Source of the DNA: an uncultured Dehalococcoidia bacterium
GTDB taxonomy: Bacteria > Chloroflexota > Dehalococcoidia > Lucifugimonadales > GCA-2712585
Length of the DNA: 8,329 nucleotides
NCBI GenBank assembly: GCA_913052045.1
Contig: CAJXDJ010000032.1
Coordinates: 1-8,329, forward strand
Direction: 5' to 3'
The notes beneath the pieces were generated by a model that searched no databases, was not told the DNA's origin, and was given only the letters and a program-made list of their open reading frames with translations. Of this stretch, positions 1 to 6,954 are shown piece after piece (positions within the stretch are counted from its first letter, which is position 1; every line of letters begins with the position of its first letter). Both the position numbers and the translations under genes were made by a program.

Positions 1-294
1 GTGAAATCTGTGTTGGATAAGATAAAAAGCGGGAACTTTGTCCCTGATAAGTACGTTGTTCTCTATCCATTCAGACAGTGTTTTTGATGCTCGAGAATAA
101 GAGTTATTCTGTTTATCATCGTTTGCATAAGTTTTCCCTTTCTCTAATCTGATCATATTAAATTGACTTACCTTATAAAGAGAATCCTGCATTTCTGGTG
201 AAATAACATCATAGGGAGGGCAGAGTACGTTTGCGTAATTTCCTACAGCAGCAGGATTAAACGAAAGGGCCCGAAATGGTCTAAGATCAGCCAT
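1..294 (-). CDS. DUF1015 family protein, N-terminal part (cut by window edge)
   Basis: The minus strand reads open for 98 codons from an ATG at 294 to base 1, where the window ends. The translation begins MADLRPFRALSFNP and carries CPPYDVIS at about residues 25-32. It continues with an N-x-I-R-L-E stretch at 46-51, a Y..A...L..W segment at 66-76 and an A-F-Y-L-I-Q-x-R-F pattern near the cut. This order matches the start of the DUF1015 family (PF06245), cytosolic proteins usually about 400-450 residues long, so roughly a quarter of the gene is present. There is no signal peptide. The start is supported by AAGGAG six bases upstream (in minus-strand sense). To my knowledge no enzymatic role is established for the family. 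The gene is divergent from the DNA ligase and shares a 77-base intergenic region with it. Family identity is confident; function is not known. Confidence 0.85.
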   Translation of the reverse strand, partial: MADLRPFRALSFNPAAVGNYANVLCPPYDVISPEMQDSLYKVSQFNMIRLEKGKTYANDDKQNNSYSRASKTLSEWIENNVLIRDKVPAFYLIQHRFH

Positions 295-303
295 AGTATG
301 CTC

Positions 304-332
304 CTTACAAACGCAAATAAGGGTGATATTAT
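304..332 (+). promoter_or_regulatory. Probable sigma70-type promoter of the ligA operon
   Basis: CTTACA at 304-309 (4 of 6 matches to TTGACA) is followed after exactly 17 bases by TATTAT at 327-332. TG at 324-325 makes it an extended -10. The predicted start is near 339, leaving about 33 bases before the ligase ATG at 372. The -35 overlaps the ribosome-binding site of the divergent DUF1015 gene. A two-codon reading frame, ATG GAA TAA, lies at 358-366 just before ligA; I attach no function to it. Confidence 0.45.
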
Positions 333-333
333 A
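328..333 (-). promoter_or_regulatory. Probable -10 box for the DUF1015 gene
   Basis: Read on the minus strand this is a perfect TATAAT, with TG directly before it. It would start transcription near 321, giving a leader of about 27 bases that contains the AAGGAG ribosome site. No good -35 is seen at 16-18 bases (the sequence there is ACGCGA-like), so the assignment rests on the -10 and its position. It overlaps the -10 proposed for ligA on the other strand. Confidence 0.45.
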
Positions 334-371
334 CATGTTCATACAGAAATTCGCGTTATGGAATAAGTGAT

Positions 372-2399
372 ATGGGTAAGACCGAAGATAGAGAACTAGT
401 AGAAAATCTTCGAAAGGAACTTAACTATCACAATTATCGTTACTATGTATTGGACGATCCTGTGATCAGCGATTCAGACTATGATCAGATCATGAACCGA
501 TTGAGAAATCTGGAGACTATGAATTCAGATCTTATTTCGCAAGAATCACCCACACAGCGAGTTGGAGCGCCTCCAGCGGATCGTTTCCAACGGGTTGAAC
601 ATCCAAAACCTATGCTCAGTCTGGCCAATGTCTTCGATTACGGAGAACTTGTCTCTTGGTACCAAAGAGTATCTAGGCTTCTAAAAAGGGATTCTTTTGA
701 CATGGTTTGTGAGTTGAAGATCGATGGTTTAGCGGTTGAACTTACCTATGAAGATGGAGTTTTAGTAAGAGGGGCTACCAGGGGCGACGGATTTCATGGT
801 GAAGATGTTACGATTAATTTAAGAACTGTAAAGAGTATTCCGTTGGTACTGCTTGGAACCTCTTCAGGGAGGCTGGATGTTCGCGGGGAAGTTTATATGA
901 CAAGACATTCCTTTGAAAAGTTGAACCACGAAAGAGGAGGAAAAGGGCTAGCCCTTTTCGCTAACCCTAGAAATACCGCTGCAGGATCTCTTCGTCACCT
1001 GGACCCAAGTGTTACGGCATCGAGGGATCTTAAAATACATGTTTATTCTTTGGGCCATGCTAGTGGCAGTGCGATGCCAGAAACCCACTGGCGCATTCTG
1101 GAACAGCTGGGCGCATTAGGGTTGAGGATTAGTGCATATAATCATTTGTGTTCCACACTAGCGGAGGTTAAAAAATTCATCAGATATTGGCTAGTTCAGC
1201 ATAAGAAATTGGATTACCCAACTGACGGTGTAGTTATCAAAATAGATTCCATTGATTATCAGGAATACCTTGGTGTAGTTGGGCGAGAACCTCGGTGGGC
1301 AGTAGCATACAAATTCCCGGCACAGCAAGCGGTTACTAAAATTTTGGATATTGGAGTTAATGTGGGACGTACGGGAAGCCTTAATCCATTTGCAATTATG
1401 GAACCTGTCATAGTGGGGGGCGCCACGGTAAGGAAGGCCACTCTTCATAATGAAGAAGATATTCAGAGAAAAGATATTCGAGTGGGTGATTGGGTGACCG
1501 TAGAACGAGCTGGCGAAGTAATTCCAAAGATAGTTGGGCCCATCACCTCCCGCAGAAGTGGAAGAGAGAAGATCTTCAAAATGCCTAACCACTGTCCAGT
1601 TTGTAAATCATTGGTTGTTAAAACCCATAACGAATCTGCTCATCGGTGTCCTAATGCTCTCTGCCCTGCCCAATTCGCCGAGTTACTGAGACATTTCGTG
1701 AGTAAAAAGGCTATGGACATAGATGGTGTTGGAGATCAGTGGGTGAAATCCTTTTTGGAACAAGAGATAGTAACTGATTTGGGCGATATATACTCTCTTA
1801 CCAAAGATAAGCTTTTGGGTTTGGAACGGATGGGTGAGAAGCTAGCCGATCGGATATTATCCAGTATAGAGGCTAGCAAAAAAAGGCCACTGTCTCGTAT
1901 TATTTTTGGTTTAGGGATTCCCCATATAGGGTCTGAGATATCTGATGTATTGGCCGATCGATATCCTGATATAGAATTATTGACATCTGCTTCCAGGGAA
2001 GAATTGGAGAATATTCCAGGCATTGGTCCGAGTATATCCCACAGTATTTGTTCTTATTTCCAGATGGAGTCTAACGTGGAAGTGTTGGATAAGCTTAAAA
2101 AAGGAGGAGTTAGGCTCAATGGGGGATGTGAAAAACCCCATGGTAAACTTGCGCCTCTTCTTGGTCAGACGTTTGTGCTAACTGGAACTCTAGTGTCTAT
2201 GAGTAGGGATCGAGCGCAATCTGTGATCTATGACTTAGGAGGTACTACGTCGAACACTGTCACCATGAAAACAAGGTATTTGATTGTTGGTGCTAATCCT
2301 GGATCTAAATTGGATAAAGCAGAACGCTTGGGTGTTGAAGTGTTAGATGAGAAACAGTTTTCAGGTTTGATAAGGGCTAATGGAGAAATCGTTGATTGA
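372..2399 (+). CDS. ligA: NAD+-dependent DNA ligase LigA
   Basis: This enzyme seals 3'-OH/5'-phosphate nicks in duplex DNA using NAD+, in replication (Okazaki fragment joining) and repair. At 675 residues it is the normal family length and shows every domain in order. The Ia domain has YYVLDDPVISDSDYD near 24-38. The adenylation domain has the nucleotidyl-lysine motif KIDG at 116-119 (K116), with the adenine-pocket region SLANVF at 83-88 and DGVVIK at 285-290. The OB fold follows (about 320-400). A four-cysteine zinc finger is formed by C408, C411, C426 and C431. The helix-hairpin-helix region (about 440-570) contains GLGIPHIG and IPGIGPSI. A C-terminal BRCT domain (about 593-670) contains FVLTGTL and GANPGSKLDKA. 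All expected catalytic and zinc residues are present, so it should be active. The ribosome site before the ATG is weak. The last 20 bases overlap the next gene, suggesting translational coupling. Confidence 0.98.
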   Translation: MGKTEDRELVENLRKELNYHNYRYYVLDDPVISDSDYDQIMNRLRNLETMNSDLISQESPTQRVGAPPADRFQRVEHPKPMLSLANVFDYGELVSWYQRVSRLLKRDSFDMVCELKIDGLAVELTYEDGVLVRGATRGDGFHGEDVTINLRTVKSIPLVLLGTSSGRLDVRGEVYMTRHSFEKLNHERGGKGLALFANPRNTAAGSLRHLDPSVTASRDLKIHVYSLGHASGSAMPETHWRILEQLGALGLRISAYNHLCSTLAEVKKFIRYWLVQHKKLDYPTDGVVIKIDSIDYQEYLGVVGREPRWAVAYKFPAQQAVTKILDIGVNVGRTGSLNPFAIMEPVIVGGATVRKATLHNEEDIQRKDIRVGDWVTVERAGEVIPKIVGPITSRRSGREKIFKMPNHCPVCKSLVVKTHNESAHRCPNALCPAQFAELLRHFVSKKAMDIDGVGDQWVKSFLEQEIVTDLGDIYSLTKDKLLGLERMGEKLADRILSSIEASKKRPLSRIIFGLGIPHIGSEISDVLADRYPDIELLTSASREELENIPGIGPSISHSICSYFQMESNVEVLDKLKKGGVRLNGGCEKPHGKLAPLLGQTFVLTGTLVSMSRDRAQSVIYDLGGTTSNTVTMKTRYLIVGANPGSKLDKAERLGVEVLDEKQFSGLIRANGEIVD

Positions 2400-4341
2400 T
2401 AGGATCAGCGTTGGATCGACCATTCATCTGAGTCTAATGAGAGTTCCACAAACCCTTTTAGTGACATATAAGGGATTGGTTTATTCAGGAGAGATTATAG
2501 TTACAGATAAATGGGATAGTAGATTAGTTCTTCCGTTCGCAAATGGGTGTCGTTTCCGTATTGTGGTAGTGAGAGATGGTAACGAATTCGACTGGTCTGG
2601 CGTTCAAGAAAATTTTCTGGTAGTTTGCGTTATGAAGGGCTCTTACCAAGAATCCCAATCAAGTACAGTGCAGCAGCTTGTTCTAAACCATGGAAATGAA
2701 TGCGGGAGGACACATAGAGATTCCCGCATATGGAAAATATTTTGGCCCATGGACGTTGATACTGCTCTTGTAGCCAAGATATTTCACGGTGATCAACCAG
2801 CTCTTTGGTTTGAACGGGTAGCTGGCACGCTATTAGAGTTTAATTACCCATATCTTCCCGTACAGCTGGAGCTCCTAAAAGAGCCGATCACTGATATAGA
2901 TGCACAAATTCTGATCGATGAATTATTTGAATCAGAGGAAACTAGTCAAACATTAAAGGCGTTTGGACCAGCCTTAGGGCTTTCCAAGGCTGAAAATCCA
3001 TCGATTTTTGATCCAAGCGATTGTCGGGTATTTAGTCTTATCGAGAGAGAACTCGACAATGACAATTATAGTGTTGGATGGCACGACTTGACTAGAAAGA
3101 TGATTTGGGATCATGGGTTGACTAATAATTTAGCGAATTTGTTCATTCTAAGTTTTGTTGTTTACAAGAATCCGCAAATGGAATTAATGTTGTTGCCTGA
3201 TCATGACTTAACTTTTAAGCACGGAGAACCATTCAGTGGTGATAGGATCACATCCGAGATTATACCCACAATAGATTGGGGGCACGATCTTAATAACACA
3301 TTTAGATTACTCAGGTATGAACAGCCAATCACACTCAGCGGATCTATTCCATATGTTTCATTAGTTATTCCAGAGGTCAAAAAGTTCGAGTTCATTCAAC
3401 ACGACGTAATAGAGAACAAGATAATTGATGAGAAACTCACCAAATTGAAGGGATCTTTGCCTCTTGCTATTCAAACTATGAAATCCCTATTGGATGTTAC
3501 TGGGGTGTACACCTCCGAACATTTAGTAGAAAGTTTGCACAATTTAAAAATTTTAGCCCAGGCTAGAGATTTCAGTGAGATTTACCATGAAGCTAGACGA
3601 ATCTTCGGCAATCCGCTCGAGCTTTCTAAAGCCCTGAATATACTTGAGTCGGCTAAAAACATTGGGGGGTATCTCCCGGAATTAAATCGAATGATTCGAT
3701 TTCTTAGCCGATCTGAGGTCAATCAGACCAATGAACCGTTATTTATCCAATGGAATAGATTAAAAGTGGAAGTTTCCCCAGGGCAAATATTGAGTAAGGG
3801 CTGGTCCTGGAGAGAGGCACAAAAGGACTTTTCTGATTTCAAAAGAAGTTACCTCGCTTTCTACCATAGACATCATAAGGGCTATCAGGTCTATCTTAGG
3901 CAGATGATTATTGAGACGGATCGATATCAAATACGACTAGATCTATTAAAACAACTTAATTGGATACACCGATTGGAAGATAAAGGGTATAACCTAGACA
4001 GGGGTTTAAGCATAGTCAAAAAAAACATAAAGATATGCAGTGATGGAATCGAAGGCATCGTTCCAGAAGGTAGTGCCGTATGTGTCAATTGCGAGTTGGT
4101 CTTGGATGACAAATTCCCTAGTATTGAAATGAAACAACTTTCTAGGGAATTGGAACAGATCTTACGAGAGCAGGTTGCGGAGGTGCACTTTCTTTTGTCG
4201 AATCGAGACCTCCAAGGAAGAGCTCGTAGCGGTATAGAAAAAAGCGTTATGCAAACACTGAGTGGCGAGCTGGGAACATTGGCTGAGACTTTGGATGATG
4301 AGATGATATCCTATATTAACAATTTGATTGAGGGTTCGTGA
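2380..4341 (+). CDS. Uncharacterised 653-residue protein; possible relative of the DUF6079/PglY C-terminal half
   Basis: I do not recognise this protein with confidence. It has no signal peptide, no membrane helix and no P-loop (no GxxGxGKT/S), so it is probably cytosolic and not itself a Walker-type ATPase. Residues 1-85 look beta-rich (I-V-T-D-K-W-D-S-R-L at 40-49, F-R-I-V-V-V at 59-64). Residues 340-550 are mainly helical and charged, with possible coiled coil at 583-605. Distinct landmarks are HGLTNNLANLFIL at 245-257, DFKRSYLAFYHRHHKGY at 486-502, and a cysteine group C553, C568, C571 (C-V-N-C), possibly metal binding. The order of a leucine-rich 'LANLFILSF' segment, an 'F..Y...Y..HH' helix and then C...CxxC recalls the C-terminal half of DUF6079/PglY-like BREX proteins; this is a memory-based guess. 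It overlaps ligA by 20 bases and pth by 4, so it is probably co-expressed with them. A TTG at 2392 with GGAG six bases upstream is an alternative start that would shorten it by four residues. Confidence 0.85.
   Translation: MEKSLIDRISVGSTIHLSLMRVPQTLLVTYKGLVYSGEIIVTDKWDSRLVLPFANGCRFRIVVVRDGNEFDWSGVQENFLVVCVMKGSYQESQSSTVQQLVLNHGNECGRTHRDSRIWKIFWPMDVDTALVAKIFHGDQPALWFERVAGTLLEFNYPYLPVQLELLKEPITDIDAQILIDELFESEETSQTLKAFGPALGLSKAENPSIFDPSDCRVFSLIERELDNDNYSVGWHDLTRKMIWDHGLTNNLANLFILSFVVYKNPQMELMLLPDHDLTFKHGEPFSGDRITSEIIPTIDWGHDLNNTFRLLRYEQPITLSGSIPYVSLVIPEVKKFEFIQHDVIENKIIDEKLTKLKGSLPLAIQTMKSLLDVTGVYTSEHLVESLHNLKILAQARDFSEIYHEARRIFGNPLELSKALNILESAKNIGGYLPELNRMIRFLSRSEVNQTNEPLFIQWNRLKVEVSPGQILSKGWSWREAQKDFSDFKRSYLAFYHRHHKGYQVYLRQMIIETDRYQIRLDLLKQLNWIHRLEDKGYNLDRGLSIVKKNIKICSDGIEGIVPEGSAVCVNCELVLDDKFPSIEMKQLSRELEQILREQVAEVHFLLSNRDLQGRARSGIEKSVMQTLSGELGTLAETLDDEMISYINNLIEGS
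2382..2394 (+). promoter_or_regulatory. Ribosome site that could favour a TTG start for the 653-residue protein
   Basis: GGAG at 2382-2385 is six bases from TTG at 2392-2394. The ATG at 2380 has only AAGGG at 2372-2376, three bases away, which is tighter than usual spacing. By spacing alone the TTG start is the better one; by codon preference the ATG is. The difference is four residues (MEKS). Both starts lie inside the end of ligA. Confidence 0.35.
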
Positions 4342-4898
4342 AATTAATAGTGGGACTGGGAAATCATGGGAACGGTTATATTGATACTAGACATAACGCA
4401 GGGTTCTCATGCGTAGAATACGTTTTCAAAAAATGGAACATTGATGTATGGGAAAAGAAAAGAAAGGTCGTAATAGGTCGGGGTGTGTGTTTGGGAGAGG
4501 AAGTAATACTGTGCAAGCCTAGGACATATATGAACAATAGTGGTATTGCCATAGATTATCTTTTGCGAAGGTTTGGATGCTCAGCGTGTGATATCGTTAT
4601 AATATACGATGATATGAACCTGGCCCTTGGGACCATACGATTAAGAAGGACTGGTGGATCAGGAGGACAAAACGGAGTGAGTTCTGTCATAGAAGCGTTA
4701 GGAAGTGAGATTTTTGACCGAATAAAAGTAGGGATTGGTTCCCATCCATTGGAACAGGAAGCTGTAGAGTATGTCCTTAGTCCGTTTACAGAATCGGAAA
4801 AACAGAGGTTAGCTGAGACCATAATTCCTAAAGTTGGTGATGCACTAGAGAGCATCATCACAGATGGAATGGAATCCTCGATGAACAGATTTAATTAG
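4338..4898 (+). CDS. pth: Peptidyl-tRNA hydrolase (bacterial Pth type)
   Basis: This enzyme hydrolyses the ester bond of peptidyl-tRNAs that drop off ribosomes, freeing tRNA for reuse; it acts in the cytosol as a monomer. The 186 residues match family length. The start reads MKLIVGLGNHG, then TRHNAGF with the catalytic histidine H19. It continues with KPRTYMNNSG (N66 equivalent to E. coli N68), YDDMNL with D91 equivalent to E. coli D93, and GGSGGQNG with N112. Two normally very conserved positions differ. GLGNPG is GLGNHG here (H10). GGHNG is GGQNG (Q111, at the place of E. coli H113). The catalytic His/Asp pair and the tRNA-end-binding asparagines are kept, so activity is expected. The start codon is GTG, overlapping the previous stop as GTGA, with GAGG at 4330-4333 as ribosome site. 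This points to translational coupling with the gene upstream. Confidence 0.96.
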   Translation: MKLIVGLGNHGNGYIDTRHNAGFSCVEYVFKKWNIDVWEKKRKVVIGRGVCLGEEVILCKPRTYMNNSGIAIDYLLRRFGCSACDIVIIYDDMNLALGTIRLRRTGGSGGQNGVSSVIEALGSEIFDRIKVGIGSHPLEQEAVEYVLSPFTESEKQRLAETIIPKVGDALESIITDGMESSMNRFN

Positions 4899-4925
4899 GA
4901 TAAACTTTAGTAAGGGTCAATTAAA

Positions 4926-4954
4926 TTGTTATGCAAACTATTGACGGGCATATT
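4926..4954 (+). promoter_or_regulatory. Weak candidate promoter for gatCA
   Basis: In the 77-base gap between pth and gatC, TTGTTA at 4926-4931 is followed after 17 bases by CATATT at 4949-4954 (each 4 of 6 matches to consensus). TTGACG at 4941-4946 is a better -35 by sequence, but it has no -10 at proper spacing before the ribosome site. No hairpin plus T-run terminator is seen after pth, so read-through from the ligA operon is equally possible. Confidence 0.22.
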
Positions 4955-4975
4955 TAAATCTAGGGAGGATGGCCA

Positions 4976-5263
4976 ATGTTTTCTCGTGAGGATGTAGAAC
5001 ACATATCAACTCTTTGTAGGATTGGCATTTCTGAAAAAGATATAGAGCCATACAGGATCCAGCTTTCCCATATCCTGAATCAGTTTGAGGTTTTGCAGGA
5101 GCTGGACACTGAAAACATAGAACCGACCACGAACCCCGTAAGCGTAGGTACTGTTATGAGAGACGACGAGGTGCAAGGATCTTTGACAAAGGAGGATGTC
5201 TTACATAATGCTCCAGTCAGAGATGGAGATTACTTTAGAATTAAGGTCGTGTTAGAAGAGTAA
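4976..5263 (+). CDS. gatC: Asp-tRNA(Asn)/Glu-tRNA(Gln) amidotransferase subunit C
   Basis: GatC is the small subunit of the heterotrimeric GatCAB amidotransferase. It wraps around and stabilises the GatA-GatB interface while the complex amidates misacylated Glu-tRNA(Gln) and/or Asp-tRNA(Asn). The 95 residues are the normal length. The family pattern is clear: an N-terminal helix with VEHISTLCRIGIS (7-19), then QLSHILNQFEVLQELDTENIEPTTNP (28-53; shown in part by ELDTENIEPT). After that come MRDDEV near 61-66 (family LReDeV) and L-H-N-A-P near 76-80, ending in F-R-I-K-V-V-L. The ATG is fixed by a strong GGGAGG at 4963-4968, seven bases upstream. The stop is three bases before gatA, so the two are co-translated. 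It has a Cys at the place of the usual Ala in 'LARL' (LCRI), an unremarkable change. Confidence 0.96.
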   Translation: MFSREDVEHISTLCRIGISEKDIEPYRIQLSHILNQFEVLQELDTENIEPTTNPVSVGTVMRDDEVQGSLTKEDVLHNAPVRDGDYFRIKVVLEE

Positions 5264-5266
5264 AAT

Positions 5267-6718
5267 ATGGGATTAAATGAATTAACCATACATGCGGCAC
5301 ATGAGTTGTTAGTCAAAAGAGAGATTAGCTCCACGGAACTTACCAAAACGTGTCTTGATAGAATCGAAGAAATAGACGATGACTTAAAAGCCTTTGTTTC
5401 AGTTACAAAGGAGAAGGCCTTGAAACAGGCGTTGGTGGTTGATAAACAGAAAAGCTTCGAGAATGAAACTTTGGCTGGCATACCGATGCAACTTAAAGAC
5501 CTAATCTGTACCAAGGGAGTTAGGACTACATGTTCATCTCGTATGTTAGAGAATTTTATTCCACCGTATAATGCGACAGTGACGGATCGGTTGTTTGACC
5601 GTGGTGCCGTTCTTTTGGGAAAGGGCAATATGGATGAATTTGCTATGGGATCATCCACCGAAAACTCGGCATTTTTTACTACCCGGAATCCGTGGAATTT
5701 AGGGTGTGTACCAGGTGGCAGTAGTGGGGGTAGTGCTGCCGCAGTATCTGCGAGAGAAACATTTTATTCACTTGGATCTGATACTGGTGGTAGTATTCGA
5801 CAACCAGCCTCTCTTTGTGGGGTCGTAGCGTTAAAACCCACCTATGGATTAGTTAGTCGTTATGGTCTGATAGCGTTTGCGTCTTCCTTAGATCAAATAG
5901 GTCCATTGACGAGAGATGTTAAAGACTCGGCGATAGTTATGAACGGTATCGCTGGATATGATCCCAGGGATTCTACGTCTATTAAAGGAACCTGTCCTGA
6001 TTATACCGCTAGCCTAGGGAAAGGACTCGAAGATCTAAAATTTGGAGTTCCGAAAGAGTATTTTACGGAAGGGACAGAACCAGGTGTCAAAAAAGCGTTG
6101 AATGCAGCCATTAAAGTTTTAGAAGGACTTGGGGCTCATTTGGAAGAATGTTCGCTTCCATCTACAAAATATGCACTAGCTTGTTATTACATAATTGCTC
6201 CATCCGAATGTTCTGCTAATTTAGCCCGCTACGATGGGGTGAAATATGGGCATTCGCAGCGATTGGCAGAAGATATGTGGGAATCGATGGAACTCACCAG
6301 AAAAGAGGGCTTTGGGGCTGAAGTCAAACGAAGGATCATGCTAGGCACCTATGCTCTCTCGTCCGGATATTATGACGCATATTATTTAAAAGCCCAAAGA
6401 GTTAGAACCATAATAAGAAGTGAGATGAACGACGCATTTCAAAAATATGATGCTTTAATTACTCCAACTTCACCAACTGTGGCCTTTAATTTGGGTGCAA
6501 AAACTGCAGATCCTGTGCAGATGTATTTGAGTGATATTTGCACTATACCAGCTAATATATCAGGGATTCCCTCAATTTCGATACCCTGTGGATTTGATCG
6601 TGGTTTGCCAATAGGAATGCAAATAATGGGTCCAGTTCTTTCGGAAGTTGAGCTGTTGAATATAGCGTTCTCGTATGAACAGGCTACGGATTGGCATAAC
6701 ATAGGGCCTAGTTTGTAG
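5267..6718 (+). CDS. gatA: Asp-tRNA(Asn)/Glu-tRNA(Gln) amidotransferase subunit A (amidase)
   Basis: GatA is the glutaminase subunit of GatCAB. It releases ammonia from glutamine, and the ammonia is channelled to GatB to convert Glu-tRNA(Gln) to Gln-tRNA(Gln) and/or Asp-tRNA(Asn) to Asn-tRNA(Asn). It belongs to the amidase-signature family. The Ser-cisSer-Lys triad is intact: K77 in MQLKD, S152 in PGGSSGGSAAAV and the nucleophile S176 in SDTGGSIRQP. The spacing is the same as in S. aureus GatA K79/S154/S178. Other marks are GKGNMDEFAMGSSTENS (118-134), the GLVSRYGLIAFASSLDQIGP stretch (194-213), the ITPTSP motif and the SGIPSISIPCG segment near the C-terminus. Length (483) is typical and the end is complete. 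The start ATG is three bases after gatC, with AGAAGAG as a modest ribosome site inside the end of gatC. No gatB is found in the window, so the third subunit must be elsewhere. Confidence 0.98.
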   Translation: MGLNELTIHAAHELLVKREISSTELTKTCLDRIEEIDDDLKAFVSVTKEKALKQALVVDKQKSFENETLAGIPMQLKDLICTKGVRTTCSSRMLENFIPPYNATVTDRLFDRGAVLLGKGNMDEFAMGSSTENSAFFTTRNPWNLGCVPGGSSGGSAAAVSARETFYSLGSDTGGSIRQPASLCGVVALKPTYGLVSRYGLIAFASSLDQIGPLTRDVKDSAIVMNGIAGYDPRDSTSIKGTCPDYTASLGKGLEDLKFGVPKEYFTEGTEPGVKKALNAAIKVLEGLGAHLEECSLPSTKYALACYYIIAPSECSANLARYDGVKYGHSQRLAEDMWESMELTRKEGFGAEVKRRIMLGTYALSSGYYDAYYLKAQRVRTIIRSEMNDAFQKYDALITPTSPTVAFNLGAKTADPVQMYLSDICTIPANISGIPSISIPCGFDRGLPIGMQIMGPVLSEVELLNIAFSYEQATDWHNIGPSL

Positions 6719-6748
6719 GTTGCTGATGAGATTTTGTTAAATTAAGCA

Positions 6749-6790
6749 CTAGATTTAGAAGCGGATTCTTATATTCCTCGGCTGATCTAG
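6749..6790 (+). repeat. Inverted repeat downstream of gatA
   Basis: CTAGAT at 6749-6754 is a perfect inverted match to ATCTAG at 6785-6790, with 30 bases between. The right arm is followed by GGGAG and then TTTT at 6795-6798. As an RNA it would be a weak six-pair stem with a large loop. It is too weak to call a rho-independent terminator, but it is the only terminator-like structure after gatA. Confidence 0.25.
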
Positions 6791-6845
6791 GGAGTTTTAC
6801 GCATCTGCAATGGAAATTAGATGTGAAATTCACTCTAGAAATTTC

Positions 6846-6874
6846 TTGTCTTGTGTTTTCTCCTATGATAGAAT
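6846..6874 (+). promoter_or_regulatory. Probable sigma70-type promoter of the ABC permease operon
   Basis: TTGTCT at 6846-6851 (4 of 6 to TTGACA) is separated by 17 bases from TAGAAT at 6869-6874 (5 of 6 to TATAAT). TG at 6866-6867 gives an extended -10. Transcription would start near 6880-6881, giving a leader of about 121 bases before the permease ATG at 7002. This fits the change of function from gatA to the transporter. Confidence 0.5.
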
Positions 6875-6897
6875 CCCGCAGACGCTATTTTGTACCT

Positions 6898-6954
6898 GGT
6901 TACTAGCCCGTGACTTGGAGAAACTGTTTTCTGGTCCTGGAGCGAGGTGCCCTC
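6898..6954 (+). promoter_or_regulatory. Run of three small hairpins in the permease leader
   Basis: Three short stems lie side by side in the predicted transcript. GGUUAC 6898-6903 pairs with GUGACU 6910-6915, using two G-U pairs and a six-base loop. AGAAA 6919-6923 pairs with UUUCU 6928-6932. GAGG 6944-6947 pairs with CCUC 6951-6954 around UGC. Each is short and could arise by chance. I match them to no known riboswitch class, and the ribosome site (GGAAG at 6989-6993) lies outside them. Confidence 0.25.

Noticed and set aside
1191..1592. 133-codon minus-strand frame inside ligA
   Set aside because: It lies wholly within a fully conserved ligA. Its translation looks like random antisense protein with no family pattern, and it has no ribosome site.
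2380..4341. Idea that the unknown protein is RqcH/NFACT (fibronectin-binding A family)
   Set aside because: It has a broadly similar size and a helical middle. However, the NFACT-N start, the DR motif and the C-terminal NFACT-R 'GRN..QND..T' pattern are all absent.
5230..5658. 142-codon minus-strand frame across gatC/gatA
   Set aside because: It is antisense to the conserved amidase N-terminal region, is low in complexity and shows no motif; it is a shadow of gatA.
6825..6845. GAAATT...AATTTC inverted repeat as a terminator or operator
   Set aside because: The six-pair stem is all A-T except one pair, has a nine-base loop and is not followed by a clean T-run. It is not distinguishable from chance in AT-rich sequence.
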